A program made the position numbers and the translations under genes. Shown here piece after piece: positions 46,688 through 55,429 of a DNA stretch of 64,000 nt. Source of the DNA: Leptonema illini DSM 21528 (GTDB lineage: Bacteria > Spirochaetota > Leptospiria > Leptospirales > Leptonemataceae); NCBI RefSeq assembly GCF_000243335.1, contig NZ_JH597773.1:2407369-2471368 (forward strand), given 5' to 3'. Each line of letters starts with the position of its first letter. The stretch's first letter is position 1. The notes under the pieces were generated by a model. That model made no database searches, was not told the DNA's origin, and worked only from the letters and a program-made list of their open reading frames with translations.

Positions 46688-47629
46688 TCACTTAACGCAA
46701 TCCCCAAAAAGGGAAACGGTTTTGCAGGACGGCAGTAGTCGATCATTTTCTCTTTCCATTTCATCGAGAACACGCTTGAATGAATCAGTCAACCAATACT
46801 CATGATCTCGGAAATACTCAAAGTACAGTGCATTCACTTCTTTCGAGAGGAACGTATGGGAACGGGAACGCCCCCCCTTCATATCGTCCCGAATCGCCTT
46901 CTTGAAGCCCTCTGGATCGTCATAGATGATGTGCAGAGCCAGCCAGTATTGAAAATGTCCAGGTACACAATCCCAAGCCGCACAATCGATTCTTTTCAAT
47001 GATATACGCTGATTGGTTGGGATCCCCTCAGGTTGAAATCTCAAATACATTGCACGAAACATTTCAGCTCGAAGCATTGCCTCGATAACACCTGTATAAG
47101 CAGCCTCCCTGTTGAAATGCCTTCCTTTTCGCTTTTGAGCGAGGTTCTCGAATTTCTGCCTCTCAATCTTCTCGACTTCAAGTTGCTTTTGTAGCGCTGC
47201 ATTATATCTCTTTTCAAAGAACAGCTGTTCGGCTTGAATTGACTCAATTAGGCCGGGATACGTCTTCTGCAATACTTCATCATCGATCACTTTTTCGGCA
47301 TACCGCCTCAATTGATCGATGGCCTTTCCCCTTTGCTGCACTCCTTCGGCAGAATCCATCAGGCCTGGATTCATAATAAATCGCAACATCAATCGGTTCA
47401 GAGCGGCGCCAGGCGGCAGATTATTGATTCGCTCAATTTCCTCCCACCGGGCGATTTCTTTAGCCGAATACCTGAGAATATCCTGGCGATAATGGTCAAT
47501 CGTCTGTGGCACCTCATCGAACTCTGGCCCTGCGCTTAAAGCATCGGAGCAAACCAGAGCCACTATTACGACAAGACTCAGTAGCGTCTTCTGCCTTCTA
47601 TCGGGAACCATTGAGTACCTCACGCCCAT
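46688..47629 (-). CDS. Exported hypothetical protein
   Basis: A 313-residue protein with a signal peptide (core LLSLVVIVALVCSDALSAGP) and a helical mature part rich in charged residues, for example DILRYSAKEIARWEEIERIN and LEVEKIERQKFENLAQKRKG, a likely coiled-coil stretch. Cysteines occur in CAAWDC and near the C-terminus. No family recognised. An insertion sequence lies 120 bases upstream of its start, which may affect its promoter. Confidence 0.65.
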   Translation of the reverse strand: MGVRYSMVPDRRQKTLLSLVVIVALVCSDALSAGPEFDEVPQTIDHYRQDILRYSAKEIARWEEIERINNLPPGAALNRLMLRFIMNPGLMDSAEGVQQRGKAIDQLRRYAEKVIDDEVLQKTYPGLIESIQAEQLFFEKRYNAALQKQLEVEKIERQKFENLAQKRKGRHFNREAAYTGVIEAMLRAEMFRAMYLRFQPEGIPTNQRISLKRIDCAAWDCVPGHFQYWLALHIIYDDPEGFKKAIRDDMKGGRSRSHTFLSKEVNALYFEYFRDHEYWLTDSFKRVLDEMERENDRLLPSCKTVSLFGDCVK

Positions 47630-47742
47630 GAACAGGTATTAGAGATTCGTTGTCAGAAGACCATCTGGCGCAAGCAAGAAACCGCATGCGAACTTGACTT
47701 ACTCGATCGGGCGACACCCGTGCCTGTTATCACGTTCCCTCC

Positions 47743-47751
47743 CCTCGAAGG
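47743..47751. repeat. Target-site duplication, left copy
   Basis: CCTCGAAGG, 9 bases, directly outside the left terminal inverted repeat. The identical sequence follows the right end. Confidence 0.9.
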
Positions 47752-49270
47752 CATATCCTTACCCAGAAGTAGCCTCTGGGCGGAGGATTTTGTAGACGGC
47801 GGCCATATCGTAGAGGACGTGCATCCCCTGGAATATGGTGATCGGCCCCGGGAATCCATCGCTCTTTCTTGCAAGGAAACCACCGAGCCTCGCAATCTGA
47901 ATCATGACGGTATAGAGAGAAGGAACCGTGTTTGGGAGTTCGGATGTATTGTTGATCCGACAGTGCAGGCTCTGCCATTCGTGTGGTTCAAAAACAATTT
48001 CTGCGGAGAGGTCTGGAAGTTCCCTGCCTATGAATGTCAGGAAAAGGATTCTCCATGCGATGATGCTATCGACTGTGATGCATGACATCAGTCGAGCTCC
48101 GGTCTTCATCTGTCGGTTTTCAATCTTGCATCCAGATTTGAGGACCTTGAAGAAAGTCTCAATGATCCAGCGATCGGTGTACCATTCCACCTTCTCAACG
48201 GCTTCTTCGAAAGTGAGAACCGGCATTGTGGTGAGCAGCATCCATGAAATCCCCTCTTCCTTTTGCGGTGGATTTTTTTCGCATGTATATACTGCATAGA
48301 GATCGAAAGATGGATTCTCTTTCACAGGATATCGGTGAAAAGGCCGTCGCATTGTTATCTTTGAGAAGCGTATTTGCAGCGTTGCTTCTCTTGCTTTCTT
48401 ACCCACCTTTCTTTGAACCTGAATATCATACTCACCGAATACATCTATGGACTCCATGAAATCCCACAAAAAGCCCGAATCCCCGGCCAATTTGCGGTCT
48501 TTTGCAGCTCGAACAAGCAAATCAGGCGGATTTTCTGTAGATAGTTTATGATGTTCAAGGAAGAGATCATACATATCTCCTTCGCGATCGCAGACGTTTA
48601 CGAAGTGAACTTTATCATTCATCTCCTTCTGAATCTCACAGACCTTGCGGTAGCTGTTTATCCATTTCATGCTCTCTTTGTCTTCGAGAGGAGTATTTCT
48701 TCTTTCCTCACGTGTGAGTTCAGAAGACCATGTGTTGTCAGGTCTATTCCAGATTTGTAGATCCAGTATTCCGAGCGGTGTGCCTTCGGGAGTAACGGCA
48801 AGAGTGGGATGAAGCATAAGTCCTCTTGTAAGGCGATTGCCGGCCGGTCCAATATCGTCGGTAGCGTCACGAGTGCTATAGTCAATCGTCGATGTATCCT
48901 GAATCGCAAGAACAAGCTCTCGACCCTCGATCCTTTGCTTCGTAGACTCTGTATGCGGACTTAAAATATTCTGTGAGTTCACCTTGCCGTTGTCAAAGAA
49001 CCGATACACTCCTTTCGCACCCGCCCAGCTTGCCGACGCCTTTGGAACAGACGCACCCGGCTTCTGCATGAAAGCCTCAGCGACAGCAATGAGTCTGGCG
49101 TTCAAACGCGCATCACCGATATTTGCACTGGCGAATTCCTGCGCCCCCCAATTGGCTACTTCGCTATCCAGCTCCTGTGGTTCCTGAGCACTCTGCTGTC
49201 GTTTCTTCATGCGACATGTTGCACGGGCTCAAAAACAGTACAAGGAGAAATACTTCTGGGTAAGGATATG
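47752..49270 (-). mobile_element. IS4-family (IS50-like) insertion sequence, complete
   Basis: The element is 1519 bp with perfect 19-bp terminal inverted repeats, CATATCCTTACCCAGAAGT at 47752-47770 and its complement at 49252-49270. It is flanked by 9-bp direct repeats CCTCGAAGG. Nineteen-bp ends finishing in AGT and 9-bp duplications are the pattern of the IS50/Tn5 group. The single transposase gene is intact and its stop codon lies inside the left inverted repeat. The insertion sits between two genes and interrupts none visible. Confidence 0.95.
47759..49210 (-). CDS. IS4-family transposase
   Basis: A 483-residue DDE transposase of the IS50 type. N-terminal DNA-binding region WGAQEFASANIGDARLNARL, then VAEAFMQKPGASVPKASASW, first Asp in VLAIQDTSTIDY, second Asp in VNVCDREGDMYDLF, and the YREK motif with the catalytic Glu in WYTDRWIIETFFKVLKSG. 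All catalytic residues are present and the frame is unbroken, so the element may be active. The matching 19-bp ends support recent movement. Confidence 0.95.
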   Translation of the reverse strand: MKKRQQSAQEPQELDSEVANWGAQEFASANIGDARLNARLIAVAEAFMQKPGASVPKASASWAGAKGVYRFFDNGKVNSQNILSPHTESTKQRIEGRELVLAIQDTSTIDYSTRDATDDIGPAGNRLTRGLMLHPTLAVTPEGTPLGILDLQIWNRPDNTWSSELTREERRNTPLEDKESMKWINSYRKVCEIQKEMNDKVHFVNVCDREGDMYDLFLEHHKLSTENPPDLLVRAAKDRKLAGDSGFLWDFMESIDVFGEYDIQVQRKVGKKAREATLQIRFSKITMRRPFHRYPVKENPSFDLYAVYTCEKNPPQKEEGISWMLLTTMPVLTFEEAVEKVEWYTDRWIIETFFKVLKSGCKIENRQMKTGARLMSCITVDSIIAWRILFLTFIGRELPDLSAEIVFEPHEWQSLHCRINNTSELPNTVPSLYTVMIQIARLGGFLARKSDGFPGPITIFQGMHVLYDMAAVYKILRPEATSG

Positions 49271-49279
49271 CCTCGAAGG
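49271..49279. repeat. Target-site duplication, right copy
   Basis: CCTCGAAGG, identical to the left copy, directly outside the right terminal repeat. The target itself is nearly palindromic, since its complement is CCTTCGAGG. Confidence 0.9.
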
Positions 49280-49294
49280 GAAGGCCTACTAACG

Positions 49295-50206
49295 CTACTC
49301 GAGCACTTCGAGCATCTCTTCTTTACTTACGGGCTCGCCGGCCTTCAGGCGTCTGCGTATCTCATCCCGTCGTTTCTGCTTTTCAAGCTCGACTGCGTCA
49401 CGGCGCTTGCGCGAAAGATCAAGCGCTTGAGCGCCGGGCGTCAGTGAGATGATGCTTTCATAAGCAAGGCCCAGATCGACGCGTCCTTTTACGGGCACGG
49501 CAAAGGGGCCGGGCTCTCTCGTCGTTTGCATCAAAGAGAACACGCCGTCTTTAAACGGCGGGTGCAGATCGGCTGGCCAGCTCAGGCTATCTTGAGGAAG
49601 GGCCGAAGCGTCGGGCGAAACGAGCATTTTCGTTTTCGACTCAGGGAAGGATGCAATGAGCGCAAGCGGTCCGGCGCAGTCCGCCCGACACTGTCTTCGA
49701 AAGACTTCGCCGTCCTCAAGCTCGTCGGCGCTCTTCCAGTGAAGAAGGCGAAAGCGGGTCTCGCCGTGCACGACTCGATCAAGCATGACCTTTGGTTCCG
49801 CTGCATCCTTCCATTCAATGCGTTCGCTTCGGAACTCGGTCTGCACAAGCAGAACCTCGGTGGCCGACGTTTGCAGATAGCCGCTGCGCACGGTCTGATG
49901 TACGACCTTACCTGAAAGCGGCAGCTCGCGATAGTTCAGGAATACATTGCGGAACCAACATCGACCGGCGCAGGAGATGCGCAGAACGTCGAGATTATTT
50001 TTCTCCTGATAGAGCCAGAGGCCTTCAGGAGGATGCGCCGGATTGCCCTCGGGTTGATGCAAGCGCAGCGAACAGGAAAGGGCAACCGAAAGAAGGAGTA
50101 GAATGATACCAGACTTGAACGGGGATCGTGCAGCCCTGCCCGATAGAAGGGCGCTGACGTCGGGCCGGCTGATCAGAAAGGAGGATCGTTTCTCTTTTGT
50201 ATGCAT
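49295..50206 (-). CDS. Putative lipoprotein, hypothetical
   Basis: A 303-residue protein. After about 28 polar residues comes a hydrophobic stretch (SGIILLLLSVALSC) with a lipobox-like ALSC, so a lipoprotein with a long n-region or an alternative start is likely. The mature part includes CAGRCW and RQCRADCAG cysteine pairs and a charged helical C-terminus (RKRRDAVELEKQKRRDEIRR). No family recognised. The start at 50206 is one of several possible. Confidence 0.6.
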   Translation of the reverse strand: MHTKEKRSSFLISRPDVSALLSGRAARSPFKSGIILLLLSVALSCSLRLHQPEGNPAHPPEGLWLYQEKNNLDVLRISCAGRCWFRNVFLNYRELPLSGKVVHQTVRSGYLQTSATEVLLVQTEFRSERIEWKDAAEPKVMLDRVVHGETRFRLLHWKSADELEDGEVFRRQCRADCAGPLALIASFPESKTKMLVSPDASALPQDSLSWPADLHPPFKDGVFSLMQTTREPGPFAVPVKGRVDLGLAYESIISLTPGAQALDLSRKRRDAVELEKQKRRDEIRRRLKAGEPVSKEEMLEVLE

Positions 50207-50296
50207 TGACAGTCTACCAGTTACGCAATATACCTGTATGGCTACGAAGCACGCAAGCAATCCAGCAGTCACGATATAAAAAAAGCCGAGGTGTTC

Positions 50297-51145
50297 ATGC
50301 AATCCCGCAGCATACTGCATCATACGTTTCACAGCACAGACGGATTGGATCTGTACGGGCGCTCCCATCTTGCCTCAGACCCTGATCTGCATGTCATTAT
50401 ACAGCACGGCCTCGGCGAACATGGAGGCCGTTACGAGAGGTTGGTCGAACGACTCAACGATAGAAACATCAGCGTGCATCTGATGGACCTGCGCGGTCAT
50501 GGCCGCTCGGGCGGTCGTCGGGGTGATGCTGCCGGAGTGGCCGAGCTCGCCCTGGACCTTGAGGCCTTTTTTGCACAGCTCAAAGAGCTGGCCGATCTGA
50601 AGCGACCTGTTCTACTCGGGCATTCTCTTGGCGGCGCCGTTGCCGCGACCTTTGCGCTGCGCCATTCCAATCAATTCCATCTGGCCGGCCTGGCCGTAAG
50701 CGCCGCTCCGTTTGCCGTCGCGCTCAATATCTTTCAGCGACTGAAGCAGGGAGCAGGACGGCTGCTCAATACGGTCGCCCCCGATCTGATTCTCGATTCG
50801 GGCCTTGATCCGGCCGACCTCTCACACGACCAGGCGGTGGTGGAGGCCTACCGGCGAGATCCGCTCGTTCACGGAAAGCTGAGCGTGCGTCTCGGCCTGT
50901 CCATCCTCTCATGCGGCAAAGAGCTGATCGAGCAAGCCCCTCGTCTCCAGATTCCCCTGTGGGCGGCGCATGGATCCGAGGATCGCATCACCGACCCGAC
51001 GGGAACAGAGCAGTTTTTTCTCAAAGCCGGCACCGACGAGAAATCGCTCGATATTTACGAAGGGCTCTTTCACGAGATCTTCAACGAACCCGATCCCGAT
51101 CCGATCGAGGATTTTCTTCAGTTCGTTGAGGAATGTCTGATCTGA
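50297..51145 (+). CDS. Alpha/beta hydrolase, monoacylglycerol lipase-like
   Basis: A 282-residue serine hydrolase of the monoacylglycerol lipase/lysophospholipase type. Oxyanion region VIIQHGLGEHGGRYERLVER, DLRGHGRSGGRRGD, nucleophile elbow GHSLGG (Ser in LLGHSLGGAVAATFAL), acidic residue in AAHGSEDRITDP and catalytic His in GLFHEIFNEPD. HGxGEHxxRY is the signature of this subfamily. It lacks a signal peptide, so it is probably cytoplasmic. ATG preferred at 50297 after GAGGTG. Confidence 0.93.
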   Translation: MQSRSILHHTFHSTDGLDLYGRSHLASDPDLHVIIQHGLGEHGGRYERLVERLNDRNISVHLMDLRGHGRSGGRRGDAAGVAELALDLEAFFAQLKELADLKRPVLLGHSLGGAVAATFALRHSNQFHLAGLAVSAAPFAVALNIFQRLKQGAGRLLNTVAPDLILDSGLDPADLSHDQAVVEAYRRDPLVHGKLSVRLGLSILSCGKELIEQAPRLQIPLWAAHGSEDRITDPTGTEQFFLKAGTDEKSLDIYEGLFHEIFNEPDPDPIEDFLQFVEECLI

Positions 51146-51267
51146 CGCATGCTTGATTGCTGCCGGCAGCAAGAGGCAGCCGGCAACCACAGGGATCCGC
51201 GACATAAAACGGGGAACGACCGATCCAAAAAAAAATTTGCGAAGGGAAAAATAAGGCGAAAAAGTAT

Positions 51268-51315
51268 TTGACCGGAATGATGCACTGCATCATAAGTGCT
51301 TTGTGCACCGCACAA
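51268..51315 (+). promoter_or_regulatory. Phasin-gene promoter with two palindromes
   Basis: TTGACC (51268-51273) and CATAAG (51291-51296), 17 bases apart, look like a promoter. Between them lies ATGATGCACTGCATCAT (51277-51293), a perfect palindrome with one central base, and just after, TTGTGCACCGCACAA (51301-51315), a perfect 6-bp dyad. Both carry the TGCxxxGCA-like core reported for PhaR, the repressor of phasin genes in polyester-storing bacteria. Binding by PhaR here is inferred. Confidence 0.65.
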
Positions 51316-51371
51316 CCGTATCCTCTAAGGGCGGAAAAACATTGAACTTTATTTAGAAGGAAGGAAAGACC

Positions 51372-51803
51372 ATGGAAAAAGTAGAGAAGATTCTTCAAGA
51401 CGTACTGAATGCCGGCATTGCGCTTTTCCGCGCAGGCGAAGGCTCCGTAGCATCTGCCGTAGCAGACGTAAAAAAGACGTTTGAAGAGCTGAAAACAAAA
51501 GGCGCTGCCGATAACAGTGAGTCTGCAGTTAAACTGCGCAAGATCCTCGACGATATCGTCAAGCAAGCCGGCGACCTGAACAACAAGGCCAGTGGCACCT
51601 ACGGAGATTCCGTAAAGCAACTGCAAGACCTTTATGCAAAGGCTTCGGCTGAGATCGAGAAGATCGTTCCGAAAGAGCAGCTGGACCAGGTAAAAGGCAA
51701 GGTTGACGAACTCAGCAAAGCCATCCAGGCAAAAGTTGAAGAAGTTACGAAAACCGTAAAAGAAAAGACCGGTGGAACCGGAGCTGGCCCGACCGCCGTT
51801 TGA
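51372..51803 (+). CDS. Phasin-like granule-associated protein
   Basis: A 143-residue wholly helical protein, rich in Lys, Ala and Glu, resembling PhaF/PhaI-type phasins (MEKVEKILQDVLNAGIALFR at the start; LDDIVKQAGDLNNKASGTYG in the middle; heptads EQLDQVKGKVDELSKAIQAK). It ends with a Gly/Thr-rich tail (KEKTGGTGAGPTAV). Phasins coat polyhydroxyalkanoate granules. A strong AAGGAAGG ribosome site, a palindromic promoter and a good terminator suggest high, regulated expression as a single gene. No PHA synthase is in this window. Confidence 0.8.
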   Translation: MEKVEKILQDVLNAGIALFRAGEGSVASAVADVKKTFEELKTKGAADNSESAVKLRKILDDIVKQAGDLNNKASGTYGDSVKQLQDLYAKASAEIEKIVPKEQLDQVKGKVDELSKAIQAKVEEVTKTVKEKTGGTGAGPTAV

Positions 51804-51838
51804 TCCGCTGATCTGTTCTATTATTGGAACATGAGAGC

Positions 51839-51870
51839 ATCCGGGGCTTCAGAGCTCCGGATTTCTTTTT
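51839..51870 (+). terminator. Intrinsic terminator of the phasin-like gene
   Basis: ATCCGGGGCT and AGCTCCGGAT form a 10-bp stem with one G-U pair and a TCAG loop, followed by TTCTTTTTTT. It lies about 35 bases after the stop. Confidence 0.92.
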
Positions 51871-51933
51871 TTATACAGGCAACCCGGCAGCTTCTCGCTC
51901 GCCTTCTCTCAGCACCGAAAAAAATCGACGTTC

Positions 51934-52335
51934 ATGGATCTGCATCTCTCTGAAACCTACGACGGTAAACAGGATCATATACGAGATCTCGTCTTGCCCG
52001 ATATCGAGGTCTTTCAGAACATCTACAGCGACCGCGATTACCGCATCGAGCTCGAATTCCCCGAATTCACCGCCATCTGCCCGAAAACCGGACTGCCCGA
52101 TTTCGGCGTCGTCTACTTGAGCTATGTGCCCGACCAGCATTGTCTCGAACTGAAAAGCCTGAAAGAGTATTTCTTCGCCTATCGCAACATCGGCATCTTT
52201 CACGAAAACGTGGTGAACCGCATCTGCGAGGACGTGGCTCACGCCTGCAAACCGCGGGAACTTGATGTGCGCGCCGTTTATAACGTCCGCGGAGGGATCA
52301 CGACGACCGTCTCGACTTCTTATAAAGCGAAGTAA
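51934..52335 (+). CDS. queF: NADPH-dependent 7-cyano-7-deazaguanine reductase
   Basis: A 133-residue type I QueF reducing preQ0 to preQ1 for the tRNA base queuosine. The catalytic Cys lies in FPEFTAICPKTGLPDFGVVY; the substrate segment ELKSLKEYFFAYRNIGIFHE is conserved. Unimodular length is right for type I. It stands alone, without queC/D/E nearby. Confidence 0.96.
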   Translation: MDLHLSETYDGKQDHIRDLVLPDIEVFQNIYSDRDYRIELEFPEFTAICPKTGLPDFGVVYLSYVPDQHCLELKSLKEYFFAYRNIGIFHENVVNRICEDVAHACKPRELDVRAVYNVRGGITTTVSTSYKAK

Positions 52336-52386
52336 CTCAGACGGGGATGCGCTCCGATACGGAATGCGCAGACGCAGGGCCGTCCG

Positions 52387-53229
52387 TCAAAAGCCCTGCA
52401 TGCAATGCACAAAGCCCGCTTTATAATCAGGGAAGTCAAACAACCCGAAACGCTCGCTGTATAACGATTGCATGCGACGACCAATTACCGGGCCGGCGAC
52501 CTCGGGAACGGAAAGTGCCCAGCGATCCTGAATAAAGGCAAGCGTCTCGGCCGTAGGCGACGGAGACGGATCCACGGCCAGAAGCAGGTTGCGGCGCTCA
52601 TCCCCCGGAAGCATTGACGGCAGGCCCGCTCCTGAGCTGAGAGCCGGCGATATGGCACCTTCTTTATAGAGTGATTGGCCGACGGCCAGAATCAGACGAC
52701 ACAGATCCTGAACATGGATGCGAGAAACGTAGCGATTGTCGGTCGGCACATGCGCCGCCTGGCCTTTAGCGATCGATAAAGGCAGGCACCGACCGGGGCC
52801 ATAGATGCCTCCACATCTGAGAATCACGGCATCGGGTACGACGGCAAGCACCGCCTCTTCCAGATCAAGTCGCCCCTGCCCTCGTGCATCTTCGGGCACC
52901 GCAGGCGTCTTTTCGCTAACAAGAGGCGTATCACGATCATAGACCGATGTCGAACTCAGATGGATAAACACGGCATCGGCAAAGCCCTGCCACTGCTCTC
53001 GATAGAGCGGGTTTAAAAGCCTGTCGCCGTCACGTACGGGTGGGATGGAATCAACGATGATCTGTGGTCGAAAGGGTTCTTCTTTATTATAAGAACTCAG
53101 ATCGCCGGGCACTTCTCGCGACAGAAAGCGCACCTCGGCATCGAAATGTCGGGCGAGATATCTCGTCGTGAAGCCGGCGCCGAGGCAGAGAACGGCAGGC
53201 CTATCTTTCTCAGTCGAACCGTCATGCAT
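52387..53229 (-). CDS. NAD-dependent epimerase/dehydratase-like protein
   Basis: A 280-residue protein resembling YeeZ-type extended SDR proteins. The N-terminal strand-loop AVLCLGAGFTTRYLARHFDA binds a dinucleotide; HLSSTSVYDRDT holds the SSTSVY motif typical of these proteins, and ILRCGGIYGPGRC and YVSRIHVQDLCRLILAV follow. The usual catalytic Tyr-x3-Lys is not obvious, as in other YeeZ-like members. Start at 53229 avoids overlap with the divergent gene. Substrate unknown. Confidence 0.8.
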   Translation of the reverse strand: MHDGSTEKDRPAVLCLGAGFTTRYLARHFDAEVRFLSREVPGDLSSYNKEEPFRPQIIVDSIPPVRDGDRLLNPLYREQWQGFADAVFIHLSSTSVYDRDTPLVSEKTPAVPEDARGQGRLDLEEAVLAVVPDAVILRCGGIYGPGRCLPLSIAKGQAAHVPTDNRYVSRIHVQDLCRLILAVGQSLYKEGAISPALSSGAGLPSMLPGDERRNLLLAVDPSPSPTAETLAFIQDRWALSVPEVAGPVIGRRMQSLYSERFGLFDFPDYKAGFVHCMQGF

Positions 53230-53280
53230 ACATGCATGAGAAAACACTTCAATCCCTGCGTCACTCCGGAAACCTGGCGT

Positions 53281-54138
53281 ATGCAATGGGTACCGGAATT
53301 CCCCTCAACCGTTGATCGCTCCTGCGAATTGCCTGTGCTATCATCCCTTCCCGACGAAATCGCCAGGCCTTCCTTTCTTTTACGTGACGAAGCAGGAACT
53401 CTTTCTCTGCTCTGTGGCAAAATGCAATTGCCCGCCGCCATCATAAGCGCCGACGAATTCGGTCATTCGGCCGTCTGGAGGCTGATACTCTCGCTTTACA
53501 AGACGTCCATCGTAGACGCGGCGCGGTGGTGGCGCTTACATCACAACGAACGTCCGCCTGTCGGAATCATGCAGGCCTTCGGGCTGGCCGAGCACCATCG
53601 ATCTCTTGCCGACTGGAAAGAGATGTCAGAACTCGAAGCATCGGCGGCGGAGCTGAACCGACGATACGATCTGCCCCTGAATACGCTGCGTCTGTGGAAC
53701 CGGCTTGGCGACGACGAGCAGAAGGGCTGGCTGCACATCTTCGAACTGCGTCAGGTGAAAAAGAACCTGATCCGCGAAATCGTCATGGACTATTATGATC
53801 TTGATGCGGAGGGCCGCCGACTCTGCCTTGAAGAGTGCACCGTCTTCGCCGAAAACTGGCAGGCCCGTTCGTCGGTCTTCCCCTCGCAGGAGCTGCGCGA
53901 CCTTGTACACCGACGGCGTTATCCGCAGTATGCGGCGATGCGACAGGATCTCTTTGCTCTCAAGAAAGAACTCAATACTCCGAAAAATATCGCCGTCGAG
54001 CTGCCCGCCGACCTTGAATCGGGCTATGTACAGCTGCGAATCGAGCTGCGCCGGCCGGATGACGTAAAGGCCCTATCGGCTTTTTTATCGGATGCAAAGA
54101 GGCAGGCACTACTCGAACAGATCATCGAGAGGATTTGA
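53281..54138 (+). CDS. Hypothetical soluble protein
   Basis: A 285-residue protein without signal or membrane segments. The first 100 residues are mixed alpha/beta (SFLLRDEAGTLSLLCGKMQL), the centre is helical with VGIMQAFGLAEHHRSLADWK and LEASAAELNRRYDLPLNTLR. That arrangement recalls ParB-like or helix-turn-helix proteins, but I see no ParB box. Upstream in-frame ATGs at 53224 and 53236 are also possible, overlapping the divergent gene. No family recognised. Confidence 0.65.
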   Translation: MQWVPEFPSTVDRSCELPVLSSLPDEIARPSFLLRDEAGTLSLLCGKMQLPAAIISADEFGHSAVWRLILSLYKTSIVDAARWWRLHHNERPPVGIMQAFGLAEHHRSLADWKEMSELEASAAELNRRYDLPLNTLRLWNRLGDDEQKGWLHIFELRQVKKNLIREIVMDYYDLDAEGRRLCLEECTVFAENWQARSSVFPSQELRDLVHRRRYPQYAAMRQDLFALKKELNTPKNIAVELPADLESGYVQLRIELRRPDDVKALSAFLSDAKRQALLEQIIERI

Positions 54139-54306
54139 GTCAGGAACGAAGTAAGAGGATTCAAGCCGGCGCGAGCTCAGAGATGACCGAGACCGCCGGG
54201 CATCCCCGGTCGTCGAGATGGCCGATAGCTATGTGAGCCCCCGGGAAGGCCGCAGGCTCTCGATTTCCTTGACACCCTGCCCCGCAGCTCGACTCTGGCC
54301 CTGATA

Positions 54307-54378
54307 CGGGCTGTAGCGCAGTGGTAGCGCACACGTCTGGGGGGCGTGTGGTCGCTGGTTCGAATCCAGTCAGCCCGA
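54307..54378 (+). tRNA. tRNA-Pro (anticodon GGG)
   Basis: Acceptor CGGGCTG pairs with CAGCCCG, discriminator A. D stem GCGC/GCGC, anticodon stem CACGT/GCGTG with loop CTGGGGG (anticodon GGG), T arm CTGG-TTCGAAT-CCAG. The CCA end is not encoded. It reads the proline codons CCC and CCU. Confidence 0.92.
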
Positions 54379-54429
54379 ATTTCCTTCTCCCCTCTTTCCC
54401 CTTTGCATCTATCCCTGCTTACAGGGAAA

Positions 54430-54676
54430 AACCATCAGATTCACCGCAGAGAAAGCGGAGACCTCAGAGATAAGACCGTCGGAGTATCATTAACAGCTGG
54501 CTGGGATTCGAGCTAGGCGCCAGCGCATCTCCCGTCTAACCAACTCCATCACGCCTGCACCCACCCGAATCCCCGCCTGGCACTCAACCAGACAACAAGG
54601 TGCCACCCGCGGGGTGAGGAGTGCGGTGCAGGCGTGATTCACCACCCGCGGGGTGAGGATGAGATGCGTGCGGAAC
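54430..54676. repeat. Intergenic repeats downstream of tRNA-Pro
   Basis: CCACCCGCGGGGTGAGGA occurs twice, at 54603-54620 and 54642-54659. ATCACGCCTGCAC (54548-54560) and GTGCAGGCGTGAT (54626-54638) are a perfect 13-bp inverted pair. TTCACCGCAGAGAAAGCGGA near 54440 recalls the interspersed repeats at the left of the window. No gene is seen. Confidence 0.65.
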
Positions 54677-55429
54677 CTACCAACTACTGATTCCAGTGAA
54701 GCGGAAGTCGGAATGATCAAGGCTTGCCGGGCAATCGGTCATCGTTCCATCATCTGACCCGTAATCACAAATGGCCGTACGCGTCAGAGTGCCGGCAAGA
54801 AGAGCGGCCACCGTCGAGGATTGCCCGGGGGTTAGCCCGAGCGCAGAGCGACAGGTTCCCACGGTATCCTGGATAGCAACGAGACCGCGAGGGGTAGCAA
54901 GGAAGTCCATCTGGCCTTCGTCTGCAAGGGCTGTGGCACCGCCAAGAAAGGTTGTCGCCTGCATGCCGACGGATTCGCATGAGGCGACCCGGCGAACGGC
55001 ATAGTTCACAGAGGATTGATGCGGACCGGCCGTGCCGCCCGCCGTGTAAAGGGGCAATTGCGCCGGTAAGGATAACAGGTTAATCTGCTGGATTGCGTTT
55101 GTGGCCGCCGTTGAGCATGCCAGGTGCTGCGAAGAGATCGCGTTGATCTGGCTGATAAGAGCGTTTCGCGATGTGGTGCCTTCGAAGCGTAGATCGCCGC
55201 GACAGTTATCGCCGTAGTTGCGGATACATACGAGAACGCCCGAGGACGGGATCGTGCGGCTAACGCCGGCGATCAGACAGTCCTGATTGCGAAACGCCTG
55301 CTCGGCAATGCGACGCTGATCTTCGAGAAGAAGCAACACGGGCACGGTCTGCTCATCCGTCTGCGGGGTCGGGATGCACCCGCTCAGACAGACGGTCAGA
55401 AGGAGCCAGAGACGGTTATGGACGAACAT
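54677..55429 (-). CDS. Lipoprotein, hypothetical
   Basis: A 250-residue lipoprotein (MFVHNRLWLLLTVCLSGC, lipobox LSGC, lipid Cys at 18). The mature part has many cysteines spread through the chain (QDCLIAGV, VCIRNYGDNC, HLACSTAA, TRTAICDYGSDDGTMTDCPA), suggesting a disulfide-rich surface or periplasmic protein. No family recognised. Its start overlaps the previous gene by 14 bases, so both are probably one transcript. Confidence 0.75.
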   Translation of the reverse strand: MFVHNRLWLLLTVCLSGCIPTPQTDEQTVPVLLLLEDQRRIAEQAFRNQDCLIAGVSRTIPSSGVLVCIRNYGDNCRGDLRFEGTTSRNALISQINAISSQHLACSTAATNAIQQINLLSLPAQLPLYTAGGTAGPHQSSVNYAVRRVASCESVGMQATTFLGGATALADEGQMDFLATPRGLVAIQDTVGTCRSALGLTPGQSSTVAALLAGTLTRTAICDYGSDDGTMTDCPASLDHSDFRFTGISSW

